From positions 1-39,110 of the forward strand of contig JANYDW010000067.1 of the NCBI GenBank assembly GCA_025363455.1: a stretch of 39,110 nucleotides of DNA, read 5' to 3'. The position numbers and the translations under genes were made by a program. Below, piece after piece: positions 16,123 to 25,070 of the stretch (the first letter of the stretch is position 1; each line of letters begins with the position of its first letter). Below the pieces are notes generated by a model. The model did not search any database and was not told the DNA's origin. It saw nothing but the letters and a program-made list of their open reading frames with translations. The DNA comes from Oleiharenicola sp. (GTDB lineage: Bacteria > Verrucomicrobiota > Verrucomicrobiia > Opitutales > Opitutaceae).

Positions 16123-17200
16123 TTATATATGCCGGGCTTCTAGCAGGGCGGGATCGCGCGGATGGAGCGGCGCATCGAAACGGATGGCCGACACCTCGCG
16201 CAAACGGGCGGCCGCGGCCTCGGGAGTGAGGTCACGCTGCGACTCAGCCAGCATTTCGAAGCCGACCATGAATTTCCGGACGGTGGCGGAACGAAGCAGA
16301 GGTGGGAAGAAATGCGCGTGCAACTGCCAGTGGCCGTCGGGGACGCTGCCCCCGGGTTCTCCGTGCCAGCCCATGGAATAGGGAAACTCCGTTTCGAACA
16401 GATTGTCGTATCGCACCAGCAGTTCCTTGAGGATCGCCGCGAGCGATCCAACCCGGGCTTCGGGCAGCTCGCTCAAGCGGTTCACGGAAAAACGTGGCAG
16501 CAACAGAGTCTCGAAAGGCCAGGTGGCCCAGTAGGGCACGACCACCAGCCAGTCGTCGTTGTGGCAAACGGTCCGCTCCGTCCGTTCCACCTCGCTGCAG
16601 GCGTAATCTAGCAGGAGTTTCCGACCGAAACGCTCCCGATAGAGTTTTTGGCAACCATCCTCTTTGGCCGGCAGCGTCGGGACCTGGTCCATCGCCCAGA
16701 TCTGGCCGTGCGGGTGCGGATTGGAGCAGCCCATGGCCAGCCCCTTGTTTTCGAAGACCTGGACCCAGCGATACCGGCGGCCGAGTTCGGTGGTTTGCTC
16801 CACCCAGGTCCGAATCACACCGGCGATGTCGCTGGTTTCCATCTGGGCCAGCGTAAGGTCGTGGCGGGGCGAGAAGCACATCACGCGACAAGTGCGCTGC
16901 ACCTGCGTCTGGTCGAACAGCGGATCCGGCGGATGATTGTGCGATTCAGATTCGTCGAGCAGCGCGCGGAAGTCGTTTTCGAAGACGAAGGTCTTTGGGA
17001 AATCCGGATTTCTTGTTCCGCTCGTGCGAAGATTTCCGGCGCAAAGATGGCAGTCCGGGTCGTGTACGGGTCGCGCTGCGGTTGCGGGGGCCTCGCGCTG
17101 GCCAAGCCAAGGGCGAGTGGCGCGATGAGGCGAGCACAGCACCCATTCGTCGGTTAGCGGGTTTCGGCGGCGGGGGGGAGAGGATTCTGGGATCGAACAT
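16123..17200 (-). CDS. galT: Galactose-1-phosphate uridylyltransferase, frameshifted near the start
   Basis: GalT moves UMP between UDP-glucose and galactose 1-phosphate in the Leloir pathway. The nucleophile motif HPHGQ lies in GCSNPHPHGQIW; a zinc-type CHLC is near residue 50, and HWQLHAHFFPPLL gives the C-terminal histidines. The uninterrupted frame begins only at GTG 17142. The family N-terminus RRRNPLTDEWV is present upstream but in another frame, reached from ATG 17200. The switch falls at a run of seven G (17172-17178, plus strand): with six, one frame runs from MFDPRILSPRRR into the enzyme, about 358 residues, normal for GalT. It is either a sequencing error or a real or slippery frameshift. 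The gene lies between GH43 and the symporter. Confidence 0.88.
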
Positions 17201-17342
17201 GGCAGGATTCAGAGGTCAGGGCGCGAAGGTATGGGCTCCTGCCGCAAGGTTGGCCGAAAAGATGCGGGCGGACATATTGAAATTCTGCCGCGAAGTGGAT
17301 TGGATTTCGGGCTGGTTCGGACGGAACGACGCGCCAGCTGGA

Positions 17343-18584
17343 TCATGGCGTGACTGCGCTCAATTTGGACGCGGCACCACCGGGAGCGGAAGAGGACAGG
17401 AGCTTCCTCATGGCCCAGACCTGCCTCCATTCGACGCAGGGGATAACACTCGAGCCGTCGACCGGGAGCCAGACATACCGGGAGTCCTCTAGGTCGTCCT
17501 TGTTCCAACGATCGGCCATGAAGAGCAGCCGATGGTTGTCCAGGGCTGCGACAAAGGCCGGCTGCGAGAGATAGGACACGCTGGCCGCCCCGGTATCGCC
17601 AGCGAAGAACGACCCATGGTTCTTCCATTCCCCGAAGATTGCGTCGGCCGAGTGGATCCGGGACGAGTTGGGCATCCAGCCGGTGCAACCCGAGGTCACG
17701 AGATAATAGCGCCCCTTCCACTTGAAGGGCGTCGGGGCTTCGCGGCTGTCGAACGTGATGCGCCGGTATTTTCCGGTGTGGGACAGGTAATCGGCGCTCA
17801 GGCGCGACACGTGGAGGACCGCATTTTCCTCGGAGGCGTAGAACTGGTAGGCGGTGCCGTCGTCGTCGACGAACAGCCCTGTATCGCGCGCCATCTGGCC
17901 CGCGGAGAAGTCCCGCGCCCAGGTTCGCCACTCGGGATGTTTCTGCACCCACGCCTCCATCAGGTTGTCCTGTCGCGCGGTCTCGAACTCGCGGCGCATC
18001 GGCTCCGGCATGTCCTCCGGAAACACCCCGGCGTTCGGGCGGATGGCGCCTAGGTAGCGGAACGGTCCGCGCGCGGAGCTGGCGACCGCGACCCCGGTCT
18101 TCGCCTCCTTATAGTCGCCGGAATCGATGTGTACCCACATCACGAACCGCCCGGTCTTCGCGTTGTAGACGACTTTCGGGCGTTCCACGACCCGGTCCGA
18201 ACGGAGATCGTTCACGACCGGATCGACGGGCAGCACATTCCCCTCGCTCTTCCAGTGCACCAGGTCCGTGGAGGAGTAGCACGACACCCCGACAAAGGGA
18301 ACGCGGGTGCCGCCCCAGGAGGCGTTGTAGTCCGGCAGAGTGGTCTGGCCCTGCTTGATTTCGCCGTACCAATAATATGTCCCGTCATGGAACAGCATGC
18401 CGCCGCCATGGGCGTTGACGGGCCGGCCGTCGCGATCGAACCAGACCGTGCCGGAGTCGATGGCGTCCGGCGGGGAGGCCGCGCCGGCCCGGACGACGCC
18501 GAGCAGCATCGCAAGCGCGGCGGCGACCGGCAGGCCCCGCCTCGGGCAGTAGGAGGACACGGAAAGGAAAGAGGGAACTCGCAT
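17343..18584 (-). CDS. Secreted GH43-like glycoside hydrolase, probably galactan-active
   Basis: The 413-residue protein begins at ATG 18584 with a signal peptide (hydrophobic AAALAMLLGVV, then RAGA). The frame is open further upstream to 18716, but that part runs through a palindrome and is not signal-like. The mature part has repeated five-bladed-propeller segments: VNAHGGGMLFHDGTYYWYGE, CYSSTDLVHWKSEGNVLP, RPKVVYNAKTGRFVMWVH, DTGLFVDDDGTAYQFY and RYYLVTSGCTGW. These match the GH43 branch containing exo-beta-1,3-galactanases. Together with galT, a symporter and GH35 it suggests galactan or arabinogalactan use. The exact specificity and catalytic residues were not assigned. Probably the first gene of the minus-strand operon. 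Confidence 0.8.
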   Translation of the reverse strand: MRVPSFLSVSSYCPRRGLPVAAALAMLLGVVRAGAASPPDAIDSGTVWFDRDGRPVNAHGGGMLFHDGTYYWYGEIKQGQTTLPDYNASWGGTRVPFVGVSCYSSTDLVHWKSEGNVLPVDPVVNDLRSDRVVERPKVVYNAKTGRFVMWVHIDSGDYKEAKTGVAVASSARGPFRYLGAIRPNAGVFPEDMPEPMRREFETARQDNLMEAWVQKHPEWRTWARDFSAGQMARDTGLFVDDDGTAYQFYASEENAVLHVSRLSADYLSHTGKYRRITFDSREAPTPFKWKGRYYLVTSGCTGWMPNSSRIHSADAIFGEWKNHGSFFAGDTGAASVSYLSQPAFVAALDNHRLLFMADRWNKDDLEDSRYVWLPVDGSSVIPCVEWRQVWAMRKLLSSSAPGGAASKLSAVTP

Positions 18585-18602
18585 GGTGGAAACGGGTAAG
18601 GG

Positions 18603-18641
18603 CGCGGGTTTAAACCCGCGATGGTGGAAGCGTGCCACCAT
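18603..18641. promoter_or_regulatory. Adjacent perfect palindromes in the divergent promoter region
   Basis: CGCGGGTTTAAACCCGCG at 18603-18620 is a perfect 18-bp palindrome. It is followed directly by ATGGTGG (18621-18627) and CCACCAT (18635-18641), an inverted repeat with a 7-base loop. They lie between the divergent GH43 start (18584) and histidine kinase start (18795). They could be an operator or a short palindromic repeat element. Confidence 0.5.
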
Positions 18642-18794
18642 AGCAGCTCGCCGCGCGATGTGGCATCCCCCGTTCGGATGATATGTTTGGGCGTGACGCA
18701 GGGAGGTACGAGGCATGTACTTTCGGTTCGCCGGCTCCCCCGAACCCCGTCTCCGGTCCCCGATGTCCCACGGGGCACACCCTCATATCCTACG

Positions 18795-20924
18795 ATGAAG
18801 CCCAGCTCCTTTGCACGCAGGATAGGCTTCTTGCTGGCGCTGGCCGGCGGCTTGGCCGCCCGGGCCGAGCCGGACATCTTGAGGACGGCACGCGCGGTGC
18901 GCGAGTTGAGCGAGAAGGAAGCCAATCGACCGTACCGGGCTGAAATCTCCGGAGTGGTGCTTGGCTTGGCGGAGCCCTACGGAAGCGGCATAGTTGTGCA
19001 GGACGCGACCGATCCGATCTATATAACCGGTCCGTCGGCGATGATCGGCAGCCTGGCGCCGGGCGACCTGGTGCAGGTTCGCGGTTCATCGGATGCCGGC
19101 GGATTTGCGCCGTGCCTGAGAGCGGACGAGATCCGGAAAACGGGCGAGGCGGCCGTGCCGGAGCCCCAGCGGGTGTCGGTCGCGGAGTTGTACAGCATCG
19201 CCTTGGATGCGCATTGGATTTCGGTAACCGGGGTGGTACAGAGCATGCGCGATCTCGCCGCGGACGAGATCCAGCGGGGACTGGATCTGGCAGGTGGCGT
19301 GGGCGCGCCGATCCGGCGCGTGAAGATGACACTCGCGGTGGCCGACCGCTTGGTGCCGGTCCAACTCTATGGCACATGGAATGCCGAGCGATACGTGGAT
19401 GCCGAGGTGGAGGTTCGCGGTTTGTGCTTCAGCCAACACAATCCTGAGCGTCAGTATATGAATGTGCTCGTCCTGGTGCCGCTCGGAACTGGAGTGCGGG
19501 TCGTGCGTGAACAACCGCGCGAGCCGTTCGACATGCCGGCGGCGTCCCCGCGCTCACTGTTTGGGTTCAATCGCGCAGGCATTTCGCAGCACCGGGTCCG
19601 CGTTGACGGCGTGGTGCTTCACCAGGTGGACGAGGCGGGATTCTGGATTCGCGATGACAGCACGGGTTTGTTCGTCCAGGGCGACACACGCACCCCATTG
19701 GTGCCGGGGGACCGCGTGCAGGTGGCGGGCTTCCAGGAACACGGCGCTTTCTCCTCCCAACTGGCCCATGCCTTGTTCAGAAAGATCGCGCACGGCCCGG
19801 ACCCGGTCCCGACACGGATCACGGACCGCGCGACCGCAGCCCGTCACGACGGCGACCTCGTCGTCGTCGAGGGCGTCCTGGCCGGCCAGAAGGAATCGGA
19901 TGAGGGCCTGGTGTTGCGCATCGACTGGCAGGGTACGGAAGTCCCGGCGGTCTATCGGCGCCATCCCGGCGATACGCCCGGGTTTCCGTCGTTGGAGATC
20001 GGCAGCCTGCTTTCGGTGACGGGCATCTGCATGTTTTCCTCGGCGCGGGACGCACCCCTGAGCGGCGTGCTGACACCGGACAAGTTCAGCGTGCTGTTGC
20101 GCGGGGCGCCGGATCTCGCCGTGCTGCGCCCCGCCCCTTGGTGGACCGCGCGGCGGCTCACCACCGTGCTCGGCGCCATGATCGCGCTGCTGGCTGCGAT
20201 CCTTGTCACGGTGTTCGTCGTCGCGCGGCGGAAACTTGCCCGCGAGCGCAGCCGGCGCGCGGCGGAGATCGCGGAATACAGCGCGCGGCTCACCGAGCGG
20301 AGCCACATGGCGCGGAATCTCCACGACACCATCGCCCAGGGTCTCGGCGCAATTTCGCTGCAACTGGAGCTCGCGGCCAACGGCACGTCCGACGAGCGGA
20401 GCGCGTCCGCCAGTCACTTGGCGATGGCGCTGCAGCTCGTCCGGACCTCGATGGTGGAGGTGCGCAGCTTCATCCGGAATCTCCGCACCAAAACGCAACA
20501 GGACGTGGAGCTGACCTCGGCGCTGGAAGAACTGCTGCAGACTGTGACCAAGGGGACCTCCATCGAACCGAAGTTCCACTTGCGGGGTACGGTACGCAAG
20601 TTCCCGCCCGGCATAGAGGCGCAGATCATCCGGATAACTCAGGAAGCCATTGCGAACTGCGTGCAGCACTCCGGCGCCGAGGCGATCACGGTGAACCTGT
20701 ACTACGACTCCGCCGGGGTGGTCGTAACCATCGCCGACAACGGCGCGGGCTTCGACCACGCTGCCGACTGGGGCGAAAAACTGCACTTCGGCCTACTGGG
20801 CATGAAGGAACGCGCCGACCTGATCAGCTCGACCCTCACGATCGCGGCTCCGGCCGGGGGCGGCACACAGGTCACCTTGCAGGTCCCGCGCGATGCCGCG
20901 ATCAAGGACAGCCTCAGCTTATGA
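18795..20924 (+). CDS. NarL-type sensor histidine kinase with exported sensor domain
   Basis: ATG 18795 gives 709 residues; the open frame begins at 18621 but the earlier part crosses the palindromes and is not signal-like. The N-terminus is a signal peptide (FLLALAGGLAARA). About 430 residues follow with repeated short beta-rich units that read like OB-fold segments (ISGVVLGLAEPYGSGIVVQD, then VTGVVQSMRD). A membrane helix precedes a HisKA_3 domain with the phosphorylated histidine at about 510 in RNLHDTIAQGLG. The ATPase domain shows QEAIANCVQHS, DNGAGFD and FGLLGMKERA. It overlaps its response regulator by 4 bp. The ligand is unknown; the galactan genes next door suggest a carbohydrate cue. 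Confidence 0.88.
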   Translation: MKPSSFARRIGFLLALAGGLAARAEPDILRTARAVRELSEKEANRPYRAEISGVVLGLAEPYGSGIVVQDATDPIYITGPSAMIGSLAPGDLVQVRGSSDAGGFAPCLRADEIRKTGEAAVPEPQRVSVAELYSIALDAHWISVTGVVQSMRDLAADEIQRGLDLAGGVGAPIRRVKMTLAVADRLVPVQLYGTWNAERYVDAEVEVRGLCFSQHNPERQYMNVLVLVPLGTGVRVVREQPREPFDMPAASPRSLFGFNRAGISQHRVRVDGVVLHQVDEAGFWIRDDSTGLFVQGDTRTPLVPGDRVQVAGFQEHGAFSSQLAHALFRKIAHGPDPVPTRITDRATAARHDGDLVVVEGVLAGQKESDEGLVLRIDWQGTEVPAVYRRHPGDTPGFPSLEIGSLLSVTGICMFSSARDAPLSGVLTPDKFSVLLRGAPDLAVLRPAPWWTARRLTTVLGAMIALLAAILVTVFVVARRKLARERSRRAAEIAEYSARLTERSHMARNLHDTIAQGLGAISLQLELAANGTSDERSASASHLAMALQLVRTSMVEVRSFIRNLRTKTQQDVELTSALEELLQTVTKGTSIEPKFHLRGTVRKFPPGIEAQIIRITQEAIANCVQHSGAEAITVNLYYDSAGVVVTIADNGAGFDHAADWGEKLHFGLLGMKERADLISSTLTIAAPAGGGTQVTLQVPRDAAIKDSLSL

Positions 20925-21568
20925 ATAAGAACACATCGACCGCCCACCCCGAGCCCATCAAGGTGGTGATCGCCGACGACCATCCCGCCTTGCGCATGGG
21001 CCTGGTCACGGTGGTGAACAAGGAGCCGGACATGATCGTCGTGGGTCAGGCCGCCACCGGACAGGAGGCGGTGGCCGAGGCGATGCAACACCGGCCTGAC
21101 ATCGTGCTGATGGACCTGCGCATGCCCGGCGGCAGCGGGATTGAGGCGATCGCGACGATCAGTAAGGCGCTGCCGGCGACCAAGGCGGTCGTGCTCACGA
21201 CCTTCGACCTCGACGAGGACATCTTCCGAGTGCTGCGCGCCGGCGCCAAGGCCTTCCTGCTCAAGGACAGCCCGATGTCTGAAATCACGCAGACGATCCG
21301 GAAAGTGCATCGGGGTGAGCGGATCCTTCCGCCGCGCATCGAATCGCGGCTCGGCCACCGCCTGAAGCGCGGCGGCCTCACCGAGCGCGAACAGGAGATC
21401 TTGCAGCACATCGTGAAGGGAAAAAGCAACAAAGAGATTTCGTCGGCGCTGTTCATTTCGGAGGCCACCGTGAAGACCCACCTGAAGGTGGTATTTCAGA
21501 AACTCGGAGTGAATGTTCGCACCGAGGCCGCGATCGAGGCCGTCCGCTCGGGGTTAGTGTATCTCTAA
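20921..21568 (+). CDS. NarL/FixJ-family response regulator
   Basis: The 215-residue protein has an N-terminal receiver domain with acidic residues in IADDHPALRMG, the phosphorylated aspartate at residue 65 (LMDLRMPGGSG), a conserved threonine in VVLTTFD and lysine in AFLLKDS. The C-terminal LuxR-type helix-turn-helix is clear (LTEREQEILQHIVKGKSNKE, then ISEATVKTHLKVVFQKLGV). Its start overlaps the kinase stop (ATGA), so they form one operon. The likely targets are the neighbouring galactan genes, by context only. Its stop codon lies in the CTAA flank of an IS5-type end at 21569. Confidence 0.92.
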   Translation: MNKNTSTAHPEPIKVVIADDHPALRMGLVTVVNKEPDMIVVGQAATGQEAVAEAMQHRPDIVLMDLRMPGGSGIEAIATISKALPATKAVVLTTFDLDEDIFRVLRAGAKAFLLKDSPMSEITQTIRKVHRGERILPPRIESRLGHRLKRGGLTEREQEILQHIVKGKSNKEISSALFISEATVKTHLKVVFQKLGVNVRTEAAIEAVRSGLVYL

Positions 21569-22030
21569 GGAAATGCTGAATAAAGCCAAGTTGCCGAGTT
21601 GAAGGCGGGCGTAGGCGACCGGCGGTGGCGGAACTTCAGGGACGTGGTGGCGTCAGACACGCCCTTGGCCTCGAGCTCGATGCGGCGAAGCGTTGCAACG
21701 CATGCTGTCGTAGAAGGCGTCTTCGGGCGCGTCGCCGGCCAGCGCATACCACGGTTGGAGGAAGTAGAGGCTCTGCATGCGCTCCAATCCGATAGGCGAG
21801 CGGCCGCGCACGTCCTGGGGTAGTGCGGCGCAATGACGGCCAGCAATTGCTCCTAAGGGACGACTCCTTCTATGCAGGCGAGGAACTGCTCGCGGCGGGT
21901 GCCCATTTTCTTGGCGGCAAACTCGACGTGGGCGAATGTGCTTTGATGCGTCATGGCGCGCACCATATCAGCCCCTGTGTCTCACTGCTTGGATGAAATC
22001 GATGAAGGGAGTGATTAAGTCGGCGTTTCC
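21569..22030 (-). mobile_element. Deleted IS5-family insertion sequence remnant
   Basis: The stretch holds the N-terminal part of an IS5-type transposase on the minus strand, joined directly to a 3' terminal repeat starting GGAAATGCTGAATA at 21569. A weaker matching end, TTAAGTCGGCGTTTCC (22015-22030), may be the 5' terminus, 60 bp before the transposase start. CTAA (21565-21568) lies outside the left end and CCAA outside the right; IS5-group elements duplicate YTAR-like targets. Most of the transposase, including the DDE core, is deleted. Confidence 0.7.
21625..21954 (-). pseudogene. IS5-family transposase N-terminal fragment
   Basis: From ATG 21954 the frame reads MTHQSTFAHVEFAAKKMGTR and continues to CIEGVVP, then meets TAG where the family has tryptophan, and continues EQLLAVIAPHYP. 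After a frameshift it reads RIGLERMQSLYFLQPWYALA and EDAFYDS, and in yet another frame GVSDATTSLKFRH, the usual start of the DDE domain. It stops there and runs into the terminal repeat. These are the hallmarks of the IS5 N-terminal domain. At least one nonsense and two frame changes make it non-functional. Confidence 0.8.
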
Positions 22031-22032
22031 CC

Positions 22033-22131
22033 AACACTACCCGTTAAGTTGATGTAGGCGAGGTGAGGGCAACCGCCTAAAAAAAGCATCCGCGCAGCGA
22101 GGGAATATCCATCACTTAACGGAGTAGTGTT
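22033..22131. mobile_element. 99-bp MITE-like element with 16-17-bp inverted ends
   Basis: AACACTACCCGTTAAG (22033-22048) and CTTAACGGAGTAGTGTT (22115-22131) are inverted copies with one extra base. The similarity continues inward for about five bases. Inside, TAGGCG and CGCCTA form a further hairpin followed by an A-run. There is no coding capacity. The right end covers the last bases of the GH35 stop codon (22130-22132). The family of the ends is not recognised. Confidence 0.55.
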
Positions 22132-24508
22132 AGTTGCCGATCAAATCGTCGGCCACGAAGACGCGGTAGTCTTTGATGCGACCGGTGACGCCCGCCGGGC
22201 CCTGGCGCGGGACATAACGGAAGCCACCCACCGTGCGCGCTTCGCCGAGATCGATGATCAACCGGTGCGGGTAGCCCGGCTGGGCGGCTCCCCATTGCGT
22301 GTGCCAGAAGTTGGTTGTCTGACCGTCGATTGTATTCTCCGCCGTGCCGTCCTCGCGCTCGCGCTCTTCACTGTCGACGTACGCGATCGTCCACCCTTCC
22401 GCGCTCAAGGGCTGGCCCGAGGCATCGAGCAGCGAGAGTTCCGCCATCGCTGCGAAGGGTTTTCCGTCGTGCGCATTGAGCGCCTTGAGGCAGAAATAAT
22501 GGCCGGACGCCGGCGCAGCGAAACGCACCTCCTGCAGGTCGGAGCCGGGCGCGAAACTCGCGGCGTGCGCTGGCGCGCCGAAGTCTGCGCGCAACTTGAC
22601 CTCGCGGCGCGACGCCCGGGTGAAGTCCAGCTTCGGTCGTAGCTCATCCAATATCGGGTGATCCAGCGCGCCCACCACCGGTTTCTCCGGTCCGAGCAGG
22701 TCGAGGATGACGATCTCGTTGTCACCGGCCTTCAGCCAGGGTCCGGGTACATACATCGTCTGCTGCGGGCCGATGTTCCAGTAGCGCCCAAGATTGTGGC
22801 CGTTGACCCAGACGAAGCCTTTGCCCCAAGGACGCAGGTCGAGGAAGCAGTCGCCTGGTTGTGTAACCTTGACGGTCGCCCGCCAGAACGCCGGCGCCGC
22901 GGCGGATTCCTTGGCCGGCTCGTAGCGCAGCCCGGTGAGCATCCCCGCGTCCAGCGGCAGCCGGAAGACCTGCCAGCCACGCAACTCCACCGGTGCCAGG
23001 CTCGCACCCGCCAGCGTGACGGGGCCGTGGAGGCCCTTGCGATCGTGCACTTCCACCCCGAAATTCACGCGGCCCATCGCCTCGACGAGGATGTCGAGCG
23101 TCGCGGGTCGCGGGTCGCGCGCGCGCGGGCAGCTGCACTGGAAGTTGCGGGAGCGGCGATCGGTGAAGCCGATCCGCTGGCCGTCGAGAAAGACCTGGCC
23201 GACGTCGTTGATCGCCGTCGCTTCCAACGCGCCCGCGGGGCCGGCGGGCAGTTGCGTGCGGTAGAGAATGCAGCCGTAATCCTGGTCGTACGCCTCCATC
23301 GTGCGCGGGTGTTCATCGGCGAGCGGTACGGGCAGGTTGGAGAACACGCGCGCGACCGCGGTCGCCTCGACCGGGGCGATCGAGATGACCGGATTACGCG
23401 CCGGCGGCCCGGGCAGGGTTTCGCCGGGACGCAGGTGCTTCATGATGAGGGCGCGCGTCTGTTCGAACTTGGCGGTCGTCCACCCGGCCTCGCTGATCGG
23501 GGCGTCGTAGTCGTAGCTCGCGGTGTCGGGTTTGAAGGGCCGGTCCGCGCCGGTGAAGAACCCGAACGTTGTTCCGCCGTGTACCATGTAGATGCTGAAC
23601 GAGGTGCCGGCGCCGAGCATGTAGCTGAGATCCGTCAGGTAGCGTTCCGAGCTGCGCGTGTGGTGCGGCGCGCCCCAGGTATCGAACCAGCCGGGATAAA
23701 ACTCGCCGCACATCAGCGGGCCCTTGGGCAAAATCTCGCGCAAGGCCTGGAAGGCGCCTTGCGGGTCGGTGCCAAAATTAACCACGGGGAAGAGGTCGCT
23801 GCGATAGCCGTCCTTGAGGTGCTCCTTCGGATTGCAGGCGAACAGCGGCACGTCGAAGCCGGCGTCGAGCAGCGACCGCCGCAGTTCGCCCATGTACTCC
23901 GCGTCATTGCCGTAGAACCCGTATTCATTCTCCACCTGCACCATCAGGATCGGGCCGCCCTGGGTGCCTTGCAGGGGTCTCAGCACGCGACCGACCTCCT
24001 GCAGGTAGTGCTTGGCCTCCTCCAGATAGCGGGCGTCCCGCGAGCGCAGCTGGATGCCGTCGTGCTTCAACAGCCACCACGGCAGTCCGCCCATCTCCTA
24101 CTCGGCGCAAGCGTAGGGTCCGGGCCGGAGGATGACCCAGAGCCCCTCCGCCTGGGCCGCCCGGCAGAAGGCCGCCGCGTCGGCCTGGCCCGACCAGTTG
24201 AATTCGCCCGGCCGGGGCTCGTGTATGTTCCAGAAGAGGTAGGCGCAGACCGCGTTGAGCCCCATCGCCTTCGCCAGGCGCAGCCGGTGCGTCCAGTATT
24301 CCTGCGGCACCTGCGCCGCGTGCAGCTCGCCACAGCGGATTTGAAAGGGCCGGCCGTCGAGCAGGAAGTCGTCCGTGCCGACCTCGAAGCGATGCGCGGG
24401 CGCCGGTCCGGTCGGCGGCGCGGCGAGGAGGGACGCCGGCAGGAGGTCGAGAAGGAGCAGGAGCGCGGTCAATTGCCAAAGCAAGGTCGGGATGACTGGG
24501 CGTTTCAC
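22130..24508 (-). pseudogene. GH35 beta-galactosidase interrupted by an amber codon
   Basis: The coding sequence runs from ATG 24508 (signal peptide with LLWQLTALLLLLDLLPAS) to 22132, about 791 codons. It is broken only by TAG at 24098-24100. Around it the protein reads RPGPYACAE-stop-EMGGLPWWLL; the family has Trp at the stop position, so one TGG-to-TAG change explains it. Downstream the acid/base motif is intact (QVENEYGFYG), as is the nucleophile region (PLMCGEFYPGWFDTWG). A jelly-roll part with FVWVNGHNLGRYWNIGPQQ and a C-terminal F5/8-like carbohydrate-binding module (IDGQTTNFWHTQW, HRLIIDLGEARTVGGFRYVP) follow. GH35 enzymes release terminal beta-galactose. The remainder from ATG 24094 would lack the signal peptide and part of the barrel. 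Confidence 0.88.
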
Positions 24509-24820
24509 GAAGGGGAAGGCGGGGATTGGTTGGGCACCGGCCCTTCAAGGCCGGCGCACGCGTACATGTGACCCGGAGGACGCATGTGGGAGCGGGGTGG
24601 GTTTCGCTCCAGTATAACAAATCCGCCCTGCGTCCCGCATCGTCTGATCGGGGGATAAGCTCGGGTGCCGTCCAACGCGGATGAGGCGGGCTTGAAGGAA
24701 AGCGGAGATCGGACCACCGCGTAAGCCGGTGGCGACCGCCCGCGTGTGGCGGAGACAAGGCGGCCGACATGCTCCCAAGCGAGCCGCACAGCGCAGTACG
24801 ACGTCACGATTTCCGTCGCT

Positions 24821-24874
24821 GCCGGGCGCTTACGCCCGGCGCCAACCCGGCACTGGGCTATATTCAGCGCTTCC
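24821..24874 (-). repeat. Right-hand IS5-type terminal repeat with hairpin
   Basis: Read on the minus strand it begins GGAAGCGCTGAATATAGCCC and continues into the hairpin GCCGGGCG-CTTA-CGCCCGGC (24821-24840). It matches the end at 21569 in inverted orientation, including the hairpin region, which suggests that both are tnp-distal ends of related elements. CTAA follows at 24875-24878. Confidence 0.65.
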
Positions 24875-25070
24875 CTAATTTGGTGGCCAGGCGAAGCCAA
24901 TGCTCTTATACGGAAGGTGTTGCGCGGGGGATTCTTCCGAGCGAGTTGGCGATTGTTGCGGTATATCAAAATAAGGCGACGGCTGAATTTGCCCGTGAAA
25001 ATATCATCCGAATGGATGACTAGTCAAAATGCGCCCCAAGTAGTTTAATCGGCGTGTCACTCCACCCCAA

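Larger units (their letters stand above)
21569..24874. mobile_element. Candidate composite IS5-bounded unit carrying the GH35 gene
   Basis: The left end (21569-21623, read forward) and the right end (24821-24874, read on the opposite strand) are similar over about 55 positions (about 44 matches by hand alignment). That is longer than an ordinary IS5 terminal repeat. Both are flanked outside by CTAA (21565-21568 and 24875-24878). This is what a cargo-carrying unit inserted once by its outer ends would leave. The right copy has no visible transposase. The alternative is two independent insertions at similar CTAA targets. Confidence 0.45.

Noticed and set aside
17209..17347. Small frame after the GH43 gene (MIQLARRSVRTSPKSN...)
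   Set aside because: About 45 residues, no ribosome binding site or recognisable content; treated as the spacer before galT.
20138..20920. Long upstream extension of the response regulator frame into the kinase
   Set aside because: The extension is out of frame with the kinase, is low-complexity Arg/Gly/Ala and has no domain; the ATG at 20921 gives a complete response regulator.
24098..24100. Genome-wide recoding of TAG as tryptophan
   Set aside because: Several intact genes in the window end in TAG (for example the AraC, VirB10-like, 374-residue and lipase genes), so TAG is a normal stop; the amber codons in GH35 and the IS5 fragment are better seen as mutations.
22658..24571. 637-residue open frame opposite the GH35 gene
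   Set aside because: Same shadow effect; composition is unlike a folded protein, and the GH35 motifs on the minus strand are unmistakable.
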